A DNA stretch of 64,000 nt from Halovivax cerinus (GTDB taxonomy: Archaea; Halobacteriota; Halobacteria; Halobacteriales; Natrialbaceae). The stretch is taken from contig NZ_CP101824.1 in the NCBI RefSeq assembly GCF_024498195.1, forward strand, positions 1,240,001-1,304,000, written 5' to 3'. The translations under genes and the position numbers were made by a program. Each line of letters opens with the position of its first letter. The first letter of the stretch is position 1. The notes below the pieces were generated by a model. That model worked only from the letters and a program-made list of their open reading frames with translations. It ran no database searches and had not been told where the DNA came from. Of this stretch, positions 1-7,405 are shown piece by piece.

Positions 1-644
1 AGCTCGACGCCCTCCTGCGGCATCATCGAGATCGCCGCACCGGTCTGTTGTCTCACGTGCGCTAGCTCGTGCGCCAGCAGGTGCTGGCCCTCCGGACGCT
101 CCGGGTCGTACTCCCCAGAATTGAACGCGATGTGGTTGCCGACCGTGAACGCGCGGGCGTTGATGTCCTCGCACGCCTTCGCGGCTTGCGGTCCGGTGTG
201 GATCTGCACGTCACCGAAGGAGTCGCCCATCCGCTCTTCGACCGCGCGCTGAATCGACGCGTCGAGCGACTGCCCCGACGAGGAGATCACCTCGCGGACG
301 CTCTCGGGGACACCGGTGTCGCCCGCCGGGCCGGTCGCCTCGTGGGCGTCCATGTTCCGCTGCAGCGACGCCAGGTTCTGCCGGTTGTTGTCGATGGGGA
401 TCTCGTCGGGGCGATTCTGGAACTCGGCGATGATGTCGGACGCCCGCTCGCTCGCCGCCGGGCCGAGCGAAACCGGTTCCCTCACCGTCGCCTCCGTCGA
501 CCCCAGCACGGGCACCCCAAGAGGGCCGGGTGCCATCGGGTCGGCGGACTCGGATCGGGCACGCCGACGCGACCGGGACGAGTCGGTCGACTCGCGTTCG
601 TCCTCGGAGGATCGCCGTGAGCGGCGCCGCTTGCGCCTGGTCAT
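1..644 (-). CDS. DUF4157 (eCIS_core) domain protein, truncated by the window edge
   Basis: The first 214 residues are visible; the C-terminus lies outside the window. The N-terminus is a basic, Arg/Ser-rich tail (MTRRKRRRSRR) followed by a low-complexity linker. Residues ~120-205 match the DUF4157 pattern: SSGQSLD, GDSFGDVQIHT, NARAFTVGNHIAFNSGEY, then LLAHELAHVRQQTG with an HExxH-like HELAH at ~191-195. In bacteria and some haloarchaea this domain occurs in genes of extracellular contractile injection system loci, often on cargo or toxin proteins. A GGGAGG Shine-Dalgarno-like stretch lies just upstream of the ATG. The family call is firm. An injection-system role here is inference, because no other eCIS gene is visible. 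Confidence 0.85.
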   Translation of the reverse strand, partial: MTRRKRRRSRRSSEDERESTDSSRSRRRARSESADPMAPGPLGVPVLGSTEATVREPVSLGPAASERASDIIAEFQNRPDEIPIDNNRQNLASLQRNMDAHEATGPAGDTGVPESVREVISSSGQSLDASIQRAVEERMGDSFGDVQIHTGPQAAKACEDINARAFTVGNHIAFNSGEYDPERPEGQHLLAHELAHVRQQTGAAISMMPQEGVE

Positions 645-941
645 ACGCGGGGACCCTCCCGTAAACGGCGGCGTCCCGAATCGGGCCGGGGAAACCAGAA
701 CATTGCGCCTAATTTTATCACAATCGATAATAATTCTTTCCCCGACCGGGACGACGGTCGACCCAGGCGGGTGACGCGCTGGCTGGACGGACCGTCCGTA
801 GTGTGCCAGCGAGTGGGACCACCGGGGTCGACCGATCTCACACGGTCGTACGATCGCGTCCGACTCTCCCCTCTATCCAACTCCGTCTATACGGTACTAT
901 CCACACGATGTCTCTGTTGATTCCACGACCTATCCAGTAAC

Positions 942-948
942 TATATTA
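942..948 (+). promoter_or_regulatory. TATA-like box ahead of the candidate RNA
   Basis: TATATTA, centred about 27 nt before the first base of the inverted repeat at 972. This is the usual TATA-to-start spacing of haloarchaeal promoters. No coding gene begins at that distance. Confidence 0.4.
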
Positions 949-971
949 CCTTTCACGTCAACCATCCGCAC

Positions 972-1055
972 GGAAGCCACGGACTCCGTTCGAGGGTAGA
1001 AATGCCCCGGGTGTGATGGCACCCGAGACGTGGCTTCCAAATCCAGCGAGGATTT
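972..1055 (+). ncRNA. Candidate structured small RNA, no known family recognised
   Basis: A perfect 10-bp outer stem (GGAAGCCACG 972-981 with CGTGGCTTCC 1029-1038) encloses an inner hairpin (CGGGTG 1008-1013, loop TGATGG, CACCCG 1020-1025). A second hairpin abuts it directly (AAATCC 1039-1044, loop AGCGA, GGATTT 1050-1055). The first base of the outer stem sits at the position where transcription from the TATA-like box at 942-948 would start. I could not match it to tRNA, RNase P, SRP, C/D or H/ACA guide RNA, or an archaeal riboswitch. It could instead be the leader of the zinc-finger gene at 1212. Confidence 0.4.
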
Positions 1056-1211
1056 AGTTGCCATGTTACGGAATACAGTCATTCGACAAAAAGGTCTCGC
1101 CCGCTTTCGGTTCCGAGAGTCGAACCGCTACCCGCCGTTCGCGTACGATTTCCGACGTCGACGGTCGAGCGTCACCGACAGGTCGGCCGGCGCTTCTCGG
1201 GGTGATCGCGG

Positions 1212-1466
1212 ATGACGGCCGCCGACGCGTCGAGTGATGCACCCGAGTACAAGCCGCGTGGGCGCGAGTGTTATCGCTGTACTCGCGACGTGGCACCGCA
1301 GTTCCTCTTTCGGGTCACCGTCGAGTCGCCGGCCCCGCTCTCCGAGACGTACGCCGACGGCGTCCGGTACTGTTGTGAGGACTGCGCCGCGGCGATGAAC
1401 CTCTCTGACTTCTCCCGACGGATGAAGCGACACGCCGGACACGGCGACGAGGTGCCTGACGGCTGA
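1212..1466 (+). CDS. Small zinc-finger protein (DUF7576-like)
   Basis: An 84-residue protein with two cysteine pairs, CYRC (~22-25) and CCEDC (~55-59), that can bind one zinc ion as a treble-clef or zinc-ribbon-like finger. Between them lies a beta-rich stretch (FLFRVTVES...VRYCCEDC) and after them a short basic helix (FSRRMKRH). The layout resembles small haloarchaeal zinc-finger proteins annotated DUF7576, but that name is from memory. No substrate or partner is evident. It is a lone gene, convergent with endA at 1536. Confidence 0.7.
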   Translation: MTAADASSDAPEYKPRGRECYRCTRDVAPQFLFRVTVESPAPLSETYADGVRYCCEDCAAAMNLSDFSRRMKRHAGHGDEVPDG

Positions 1467-1535
1467 AGCTGGGTACCGCTCTGGCCGGTCTCGGTGTCGT
1501 TTGGTTTCCAGTTCCTCCCGGGGAACTATCCGCGC

Positions 1536-2732
1536 TCACGGCGTCAGCCGCTCGATCGAGCGCCACGTGATCCCATCGGCCGGATCGTCCGGGTGTCCGG
1601 AGTCGTCGTCGACGAGGGCGACGACCATCGTCTTGCGGACGCCGTGGGCCAGGCGGACGTCGAGCGCGAGGTCGCGGGGCTCGAAGACGTGCCGGCCGGG
1701 GAGTACGCGAACCAGGAACTCCGAGTGGCCGAGGTCGTCGACCGACTCGACGCTCGCGTACGTCCGAAAGTCCGCGCCGAACTTGTAGCCGGTCTTCGGG
1801 ACGACGCCGCGCTCGCGCAGGGCCGTGTAGACTCGCAATCGCCGGTCGAACCGCTCGCCCTCGACGGTCCGGCCGCGCGAGCGGACCGCCGCCGGATCGA
1901 GGTCGACGACGCCGGCGGACGCGAGGTGGGCCGCCTCCAGGAGCGAACACTGGATCGTCGGCTCGTCGCCGTCGTACTCGCGGCCCTCCAGGGGCTGGCC
2001 GTAGAACGTCCGCTCGTAGAGCGTCCGCGGGGGCTCCCAGACGACGACCCGATCCGCGAGGAGGTCGGCCTCGACCGGACCCTGGCCGTCGGACGACGTC
2101 CCCGGACCGCCGTCCACCCCGTGACCGTCGTCCGTTCTCGGATCGTCGTCCCCCGCCCCCGGACGGTCGCCGCCGATCCCGAGATCGTGATCGGTCACGC
2201 GGACGCTGTCGCCCTCGACCGTCGGCTCGCCGATCTCGAGGTACGTGATGTCGCTCTCCTCGTCGACGACGGCCAGCACGCCCGGGTCGAGCGCGCTCGC
2301 GGGGACGTCCGTCCGCTCGCCGATCACGCGGAGGGCGTATTCCAGGGTGCCATCGCCCGGCCCATCCCCGCGGGGGTAGACGGCGAAGTCGGTCGCCGCG
2401 GAGAGGGCGTCGAACGCGTCGGGATCGATCCAGGGATCGCGCGCCGGCGAGAGGTAGAGCCCGCGCGAGCGGAGGTCGGCGTAGACGAGGTACCGGACGC
2501 CGAAGTCGATTCCCGGTTCGCGAGCGGCGAAGCCGCGGAAGTCGAGGGACTCGCCGTCGACCCGGACGCCGGCGAGGTTCCCGGTGTACAGCAGGTGGGC
2601 GGCCTCGACGGGAGAGAGGGCGATCTCGTTGCCGCCGAGCGGGTAGCCGTAGCCGCGGGCGTCGTGGAATCGCTGGCGGGCGTCGCCGCCGACGCGGACG
2701 ACGGCCCCGTCGAGTTCGCCCTCGAGAGTCAT
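1536..2732 (-). CDS. endA: tRNA-intron (splicing) endonuclease EndA
   Basis: A 398-residue enzyme that cuts bulge-helix-bulge RNA motifs in intron-containing tRNAs and in pre-rRNA. Two homologous halves are visible (SPVEAAHLLYTG at ~40-51; CSLLEAAHLASAG in the second half), the tandem-duplicated haloarchaeal form. The C-terminal half carries the expected catalytic triad: Tyr325 in the GYKFGADFRTY segment, His336 in HSEF, and Lys367 in HGVRKT, with the usual 31-residue His-Lys spacing. An acidic, Gly-rich insert of about 35 residues (GDRPGAGDDD...) joins the halves and makes the protein longer than most relatives. I placed the start at MTLEGELDG; the frame stays open upstream, but that translation is low-complexity and unlike EndA. 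Confidence 0.93.
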   Translation of the reverse strand: MTLEGELDGAVVRVGGDARQRFHDARGYGYPLGGNEIALSPVEAAHLLYTGNLAGVRVDGESLDFRGFAAREPGIDFGVRYLVYADLRSRGLYLSPARDPWIDPDAFDALSAATDFAVYPRGDGPGDGTLEYALRVIGERTDVPASALDPGVLAVVDEESDITYLEIGEPTVEGDSVRVTDHDLGIGGDRPGAGDDDPRTDDGHGVDGGPGTSSDGQGPVEADLLADRVVVWEPPRTLYERTFYGQPLEGREYDGDEPTIQCSLLEAAHLASAGVVDLDPAAVRSRGRTVEGERFDRRLRVYTALRERGVVPKTGYKFGADFRTYASVESVDDLGHSEFLVRVLPGRHVFEPRDLALDVRLAHGVRKTMVVALVDDDSGHPDDPADGITWRSIERLTP

Positions 2733-2988
2733 GGTCGAGCGTGGCCGCCGCCGCACAAAGGGGTGTTGGAACGGCCTCGGTCGGCAGGCCGGCCACCGAT
2801 CGTCGACGTCGTGAGTATCCTGCTCGACGGGCCGGCGATCGCCGGGGTGGTCACCCGTCGTCTGCCGCCGGCGGTCGTACTCGTCGACCGTCACCGGCCG
2901 CTGGTGACCGGGGTCGTCTCCCGCGGTGGACCGCCGGCGGTTGGAGTCGCTCACCCCAGCCGATCGCCGGTGCTCGCGCTCGTCCATC

Positions 2989-3735
2989 TCAGTCGGCCGC
3001 CGGCGATTCGACGAGTCGGTCGCAGGCGGCGTCGAGACAGCGGCGATCGGTTCCGACGTCGAACGCGGGGAGTCCGCAGGCGCAGGTGCCGTCGACGACG
3101 CCGCTGGGGACGACGAAGCCGTTCTCACACTCCGGGTAGCGCTCACAGCCGGCGATGAGGCCGCCCCGGCGGAGGATACGCAGGTCGCCGTCGCAGTCGG
3201 GGCAGTCCCACTCGCGATCGAACGCCTCGCGGACGGCGTCGTCGAGGGACTCGCAGGAGCGGTCGAGGCAGACGTCGAACGCGAGGCCGCGTTCGGCACG
3301 GATGCGCGGGAGGCCGCAGTCGCAGTGCTCCTCCCGGACCGTCGCGTCCGCCGGGATGGCGTAGCGCTCGTGGCAGTCGACGCAGCGGACGCCGTCGGTC
3401 CGGACGAGCGTCCCGTCGCAGGTCGGACACGCGCCGACGGGCGTGCCGGCCGGCGAGGCGCGGTAGTTCGTAAATCCCTCCCGGTCGTGCGTGGCGATGC
3501 GCAGCGTCTGGACGTCCTTCTTCGCGACGAGGGTGAACCCGCCGTTGCGGTCGGTGGCGACGCTGTCGGCGCGGGTGAGCCAGGCGACGGGCTGGTAGCC
3601 GTCGACGTCGTGGACGAGAACGGTGTTGTCCGGTTTGACGATCGTCGTCACGCGGCCGCGGTACTCCTCGCGGTCGGTGCCGTCGAACATGACGGTGCAG
3701 TCACCCGCGAGGACCCGGATCGTGTCGTCGAGCAT
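2989..3735 (-). CDS. NucS N-domain-like protein with topoisomerase-type C4 zinc ribbons
   Basis: 248 residues. Residues 1-80 (GDCTVMFDG, GRVTTIVKPDNTVLVHDVDGYQPVAWL) resemble the N-terminal single-strand-DNA-binding beta domain of the mismatch endonuclease NucS (DUF91), but the PD-(D/E)XK nuclease domain is absent. The rest is cysteine-rich: CPTCDGTL...CVDCHERY, CDCGLP, CPDCDGDL...CERYPEC and CACGLP, the last ones typical of the C4 zinc fingers at the C-terminus of type IA topoisomerases. DNA or RNA binding is likely and an enzymatic role is not indicated. The start is supported by TTTATATA about 26 nt upstream, giving a leaderless mRNA. endA follows 256 bp downstream on the same strand. Confidence 0.75.
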   Translation of the reverse strand: MLDDTIRVLAGDCTVMFDGTDREEYRGRVTTIVKPDNTVLVHDVDGYQPVAWLTRADSVATDRNGGFTLVAKKDVQTLRIATHDREGFTNYRASPAGTPVGACPTCDGTLVRTDGVRCVDCHERYAIPADATVREEHCDCGLPRIRAERGLAFDVCLDRSCESLDDAVREAFDREWDCPDCDGDLRILRRGGLIAGCERYPECENGFVVPSGVVDGTCACGLPAFDVGTDRRCLDAACDRLVESPAAD

Positions 3736-3757
3736 GGGCCGTCTGGCCGCGGGTTAG

Positions 3758-3765
3758 TATATAAA
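3758..3765 (-). promoter_or_regulatory. TATA box for the NucS-N-like gene
   Basis: TTTATATA on the minus strand, centred ~27 nt before the ATG at 3735. The transcript is predicted to start at or near the first base of the start codon. Confidence 0.6.
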
Positions 3766-3984
3766 CGTGCGGTCGGATACCGTCGCGCTATCGCGCATCG
3801 TCGAGCGTCGCGCTCCGCTCACACGCCGTGGTGCGGCGGTCGCGGTGTGATCCGCTGCGAGTCGGCTGGGTACGAATCGGTTGCACTCTCGCGCCGGATC
3901 GTCCGACCTGACCGCTGATCCCGGCGCTCGTCGGAGAGAACGCAGATCAGCAAACGTATATGAGCCGGTTCCGTGGACTCGTGC

Positions 3985-4755
3985 ATGCAGCTCGACTGGA
4001 CCGGGATCGACCACGTGACGAAGGTCGATCCGGAGAAAGCGATGCCGGCCGATCCGGCGTCGCTGCTCGCCGCGACGGACCTCGTGATGGTCGGCGGCTC
4101 CGACGGCGTCACGGAGGAGAACACGCTGGAGACGATCGAGGCGGTTCGCGAGGCCGCCCCGGACGTCCCGATCTTTCAGGAGCCCTACGACGCCGACCAG
4201 GTGACGAAGGCGACGGTCGACGCCGTGGACGTCCTCTCGATTCCAGCGGTCTACAACGGCGACATGGCCCACTTCGTCGGCAAGCACCTCTCGATGTACA
4301 CCGAACTCGCGAGCAAGCCCGCCTCGATGCTGGGGACGAGCCTACCAGTCGTCGGCAGCGTCATCGAGTCGAAGGCCGAGGACGCGGTCGCCGATATCTC
4401 CGAGAAGATCGTCGGTGAGGGGTACGTCATCCAGCACACGGACTCGGCGGCCGCTCGAACAGCCGGCGCCACCGAGCCGTTCACGACCGAGGAAGTCGCT
4501 GGTGCGGCGCTCGCAACCGAGACGTTCTACGACTTTCCGATCTTCTACGTCGAGTACTCCGGGACGTACGGCGGCCCAGAGGACGTCGCGGCCGCGGCGA
4601 AACACGTAGACGAGACCGTCCTCCTCTACGGCGGCGGTATCGATTCGCGGGTGAAGGCCGAGGAGATTCTGGATGCCGGCGCCGACGCGATCGTCGTCGG
4701 TGACTGTTTCCACGACGATCGCGAGAAGTTCGCCGAGACGATCCCGCGACGGTGA
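3985..4755 (+). CDS. Phosphoglycerol geranylgeranyltransferase (GGGP synthase)
   Basis: Makes the first ether bond of archaeal lipids by joining sn-glycerol-1-phosphate to geranylgeranyl diphosphate in the cytoplasm. The 256-residue product starts MQLDWTGIDHVTKVDP and follows the GGGPS/PcrB TIM-barrel pattern: LVMVGGSDGVT near the first strands, PAVYNGD at the substrate pocket, IFYVEYSGTYG, and a C-terminal phosphate-binding stretch LLYGGGIDSRVKAEEILDAGADAIVVGD. A GTG twelve bases upstream (3973) is an alternative start. I prefer the ATG because a GTATAT element lies about 26 nt before it. The lipid-synthesis role is secure. Haloarchaea often carry a second paralogue, which cannot be assessed here. 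Confidence 0.92.
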   Translation: MQLDWTGIDHVTKVDPEKAMPADPASLLAATDLVMVGGSDGVTEENTLETIEAVREAAPDVPIFQEPYDADQVTKATVDAVDVLSIPAVYNGDMAHFVGKHLSMYTELASKPASMLGTSLPVVGSVIESKAEDAVADISEKIVGEGYVIQHTDSAAARTAGATEPFTTEEVAGAALATETFYDFPIFYVEYSGTYGGPEDVAAAAKHVDETVLLYGGGIDSRVKAEEILDAGADAIVVGDCFHDDREKFAETIPRR

Positions 4756-4773
4756 ACGGCGAGCCGTGGCTCG

Positions 4774-5529
4774 TCAGGACCCGCCGCCGGTGTAGCTGAC
4801 CTCGAACTGTCGTGAGACGAACAGCATCAGTCCGACGCCGAGCAGCGGCGATCCGATCGTGAGTCCGCGTTCGAGACTCCGTTCGATCGCCGGTGGGTCC
4901 TCCGTCCCGCTTCGGTACACCCGGTAGTACGACCCGTCGGCCGTCCGAACGGGTGTCTTCGGGGGATCGGCGTCGATTCCGCTCTCCGCGGGTCCCGACG
5001 CGGCCGCCTCCCGAACGGGTGCTGAGACATCGTCGCTGTCGATCGCGATCGCCCGGAGCGCGCCCCTCGCCGGGACCCGATCGACAGAGAGGTTCATTCG
5101 GTACAGGTCGGCGTACCCGTCGACCGTTTCCGGCGCGTCGCTCACCTCGGACGCGGGCTCGTACACGCCATCCGTCCCGACGACGTACTCGTAATCCCGG
5201 GGACTGTCACTCATCGATTCCGTCGCGTTCGGATTCGTCGTGTACGTCAGTCCCGGTATCGACGGACCGCCGGCGAGGTAGGTCTCGAACGCACAGGTAC
5301 GGTGGTCCCGGCCGGTGCAGGCGAGTTGCTCGCTCAGTGGCCAGGCCTGTGTGGCGACGTTCGAATCGGCGAACCGTATCTCTCCATCGTCGACGACGAC
5401 TTCTGCGTGATCGTAGTGATACGTGGGTTCAGCGAGGCCGAGCGGCGCGACCCACAGCGGCGCCGCGAGGAGCACGACCGCACAGACCACGAGTGCGGCG
5501 TCCTGGTGGCGAGGGCTGACGGAGACCAT
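4774..5529 (-). CDS. Membrane-anchored protein with large extracellular domain, unknown function
   Basis: 251 residues. A hydrophobic N-terminal segment (ALVVCAVVLLAAPLWVAPLGLA, residues ~10-32) and a second one near the C-terminus (LTIGSPLLGVGLMLFVSR) flank a ~190-residue polar domain with Tyr-rich strands (TYHYDHAEVVVDDGEIRF, SYYRVYRSG) and paired Cys (ACTGRDHRTCAF) that could form a disulfide. The likely topology is two transmembrane helices with the central domain outside. I do not recognise a family. The start MVSVSPRHQD was chosen because the upstream open frame is Ser/Arg-rich and overlaps the divergent DJ-1 gene. It converges with the GGGP synthase gene, leaving an 18-bp gap. Confidence 0.7.
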   Translation of the reverse strand: MVSVSPRHQDAALVVCAVVLLAAPLWVAPLGLAEPTYHYDHAEVVVDDGEIRFADSNVATQAWPLSEQLACTGRDHRTCAFETYLAGGPSIPGLTYTTNPNATESMSDSPRDYEYVVGTDGVYEPASEVSDAPETVDGYADLYRMNLSVDRVPARGALRAIAIDSDDVSAPVREAAASGPAESGIDADPPKTPVRTADGSYYRVYRSGTEDPPAIERSLERGLTIGSPLLGVGLMLFVSRQFEVSYTGGGS

Positions 5530-5641
5530 GGTGGATACATTCCGATCAACACCGCAAACATTTTCCTGTGCGGTTACACGACCGACGTCCGGATCGTCAC
5601 GGGGCACAACGCGTATTTTCCTGGCCGTGGAATCGCTCTTC

Positions 5642-6256
5642 ATGGCGGAATTCGACGTCGATATCGTGCTCTTCGACGGGTTCGACGAACTGGACGCCGT
5701 CGGGCCGTACGAGGTGTTCGACACGGCGCGTACGTTCGGTGCGGACCTCGACGTCTCGCTCGTCACGCGAGCCGACACGGCACGGGTGACCGCGAGTCAC
5801 GGTCTCCTCGTCGAGCCGCACGGGATGCTCGACGTCGAGACGGGTCCCGATTTAGTGCTCGTTCCCGGTGGCGGGTGGACGAGCGACGACGGCGGCGTTC
5901 GGCGTGTCGTCGACGAGGGATCGCTCCCGGAGGCGGTGGCGGCGCTGGCAGATGCCGGGACGACCGTCGCGTCGGTTTGCACCGGCGCGATGGTCCTCGC
6001 CGAGGCCGGGTTGCTAGACGACCGGCCGGCCACGACGCACGCGGCCGCCGTCGACGACCTGGCCGCGACGGCGAGCGACGTCCACGACGACTCCGGCGTG
6101 CGGGCCGTCGACGACGGCGACGTCCTCACGGCTGGTGGCATCACGGCCGGGATCGATCTCGCGATATGGATCGTCGAACGGGAGTTTGGAACCGAGGTTG
6201 CCGAGTCGGTCGCGACGGAACTCGAACACGAACGCCGCGGGACGGTCGTGCGGTAG
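5642..6256 (+). CDS. DJ-1/PfpI family protein
   Basis: A 204-residue single-domain protein of the glutamine-amidotransferase-like DJ-1/PfpI superfamily. The strand-turn DIVLFDGFDELDAVGPYEVF (residues 7-26) is typical of the isonitrile-hydratase and ThiJ-like branch. LVLVPGGGW precedes the nucleophile elbow, with reactive Cys113 in SVCTGAMVLAEAGLL. LTAGGITAGIDLAIWIVE forms the C-terminal helix. Members include chaperones, glyoxalases, hydratases and proteases, so the reaction cannot be named. The ATG at 5642 begins the conserved domain at once; the longer open frame upstream overlaps the divergent gene's start region. Confidence 0.85.
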   Translation: MAEFDVDIVLFDGFDELDAVGPYEVFDTARTFGADLDVSLVTRADTARVTASHGLLVEPHGMLDVETGPDLVLVPGGGWTSDDGGVRRVVDEGSLPEAVAALADAGTTVASVCTGAMVLAEAGLLDDRPATTHAAAVDDLAATASDVHDDSGVRAVDDGDVLTAGGITAGIDLAIWIVEREFGTEVAESVATELEHERRGTVVR

Positions 6257-6361
6257 TCGCTCGACGCGCCGACGTCGACGGGCCGGGCCTCCGGCTGTAC
6301 AATCGAACCGTCCGTCCACGCAACCGAATCACTTTCAGACCCCATACCCTACTGCCGCCCG

Positions 6362-7024
6362 ATGACGGCTGTTCTCTTCGACATGGATGGCGTGTTGGTA
6401 GACAGCGAGGACTACTGGGTCGACTTCGAGGAGGACGACCTCCTTCCCGACGCGGTTCCACACGTGTACGTCGACCTGAACGAGACGTCCGGTATGAACT
6501 TCAGAGAGATCTACGACTATCTCGACGCCGAGTACGGGACGGCCATCTCCCGCGACGAGTGGATCGATCGGTTCGACGAGATGGCCCGAGAGGTCTACAC
6601 GGATCGCGTGGCGCTCTTGCCCGGTCTGCGGGATCTGCTCACCGACCTCCGTGAGGGGGGTGTCACGGTCGCCGTCGTCTCCTCGTCGCCACACGATTGG
6701 ATCGATCTCGTCCTCGATCGATTCGCCCTCGTGGACGCGTTCGACGCCGTGATCAGCGCCGACGACGTCGACGGGGCCAGCAAACCCGCGCCGGACGTGT
6801 ACGAGTACGCGGCCGAACGAGTGGGGGAGGAACAGTCGGCGTGCGTCGCCGTCGAAGATTCGGCGAACGGCATCGAGGCCGCCGATCGCGCGGGGATGAC
6901 CGTCGTCGCGTACCGTATTCCAGCCCACGGCGAAATCGATTATTCGCGGGCGGATGCGGTCGTCGACGAACCGGCTGCACTTCGGGAAACGATCCGCGAC
7001 CGTACCGAGAGCGACCGTCTGTGA
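6362..7024 (+). CDS. HAD-superfamily phosphatase (beta-phosphoglucomutase-like)
   Basis: 220 residues with all four HAD motifs: LFDMDGVLVDSE (nucleophile Asp and acid Asp, motif I), VVSSSP (motif II Ser), KPAPDVYEYA (motif III Lys) and CVAVEDSANGIEAADRAGM (motif IV). The helical cap between motifs I and II places it in subfamily I, with beta-phosphoglucomutase, phosphoglycolate phosphatase and sugar-phosphate phosphatases. Substrate cannot be told from sequence. The gene is 105 bp downstream of the DJ-1 gene on the same strand and may share a transcript. Confidence 0.87.
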   Translation: MTAVLFDMDGVLVDSEDYWVDFEEDDLLPDAVPHVYVDLNETSGMNFREIYDYLDAEYGTAISRDEWIDRFDEMAREVYTDRVALLPGLRDLLTDLREGGVTVAVVSSSPHDWIDLVLDRFALVDAFDAVISADDVDGASKPAPDVYEYAAERVGEEQSACVAVEDSANGIEAADRAGMTVVAYRIPAHGEIDYSRADAVVDEPAALRETIRDRTESDRL

Positions 7025-7056
7025 AAACTCGCCACTGGATCGAATCGCGACTCGTC

Positions 7057-7209
7057 TCAGTGGTTCGTCACTCGGCGGTACTCGTCCGCGACGTCTCCCA
7101 TTCCTGACGCTTGAATCACTTGCCGAATGTGGAAGTCTTTCTCCTGTGCGTCGTCGGCGTCGAGCGCATCCTCTAGGTGTCGCTTGCACTCGGTACTGAG
7201 TTGCGCCAT
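7057..7209 (-). CDS. Small conserved haloarchaeal protein, about 50 residues
   Basis: MAQLSTECKRHLEDALDA... is a compact, charged, helical protein ending in DEYRRVTNH, with no transmembrane segment or metal ligands beyond one Cys. It starts at the internal ATG (7209) because an AT-rich TATA-like stretch (~7230-7242) lies ~26 nt upstream. An ATG 30 bases further upstream would add ten residues. I do not recognise a named family. It converges with the HAD gene. Confidence 0.55.
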   Translation of the reverse strand: MAQLSTECKRHLEDALDADDAQEKDFHIRQVIQASGMGDVADEYRRVTNH

Positions 7210-7335
7210 CAGTGCCGGACGATACGACTCGGGATACAAAACTATCCTGAAATCAACTGGTCATCGGGTGTCCTCGTTTACGAAACTGGTACCGGATGGA
7301 AACGGCGCGTGGTGGTCCGTTCGCGGGTCCGTCGT

Positions 7336-7374
7336 ATCGCAGACAGAGTAGTGTAATCGCAGACAGAGTAGTGT
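7336..7374. repeat. Tandem 19-bp direct repeat
   Basis: ATCGCAGACAGAGTAGTGT occurs at 7336-7354 and again at 7356-7374 (period 20 bp), between the small gene at 7057-7209 and the 3' end of the helicase gene. It is probably a local slippage duplication. Confidence 0.8.
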
Positions 7375-7405
7375 GGGAGGTCACGCGCGCACTCGAACAC
7401 GCGGG

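Larger units (their letters stand above)
645..1211. other. Intergenic stretch between DUF4157 gene and zinc-finger gene
   Basis: No convincing protein gene is visible in this 567-bp stretch. An AT-rich segment (~705-740) may hold the promoter of the leftward DUF4157 gene. A TATA-like element at 942-948 precedes a strong inverted repeat at 972-1038, annotated separately as a candidate RNA. Confidence 0.6.

Noticed and set aside
972-1038. Inverted repeat considered as an H/ACA guide RNA
   Set aside because: No ACA box follows the stem and the 3' internal loop is too short for a pseudouridylation pocket.
1030-1215. Open frame of 61 codons before the zinc-finger gene
   Set aside because: Its first codons lie in the 3' arm of the candidate RNA stem, composition is Arg-rich, and no family or promoter supports it.
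1494-3158. Long plus-strand frame opposite endA
   Set aside because: Mirror of the endA codons in GC-rich DNA; composition is Arg/Val/Asp-rich and matches no family.
2733-3299. N-terminal extension of EndA by ~190 residues
   Set aside because: The extra translation is low-complexity and overlaps the upstream gene; the conserved protein begins at MTLEGELDG. The stretch 2800-2960 contains degenerate GATCGCCGG-type repeats that keep the frame open by chance.
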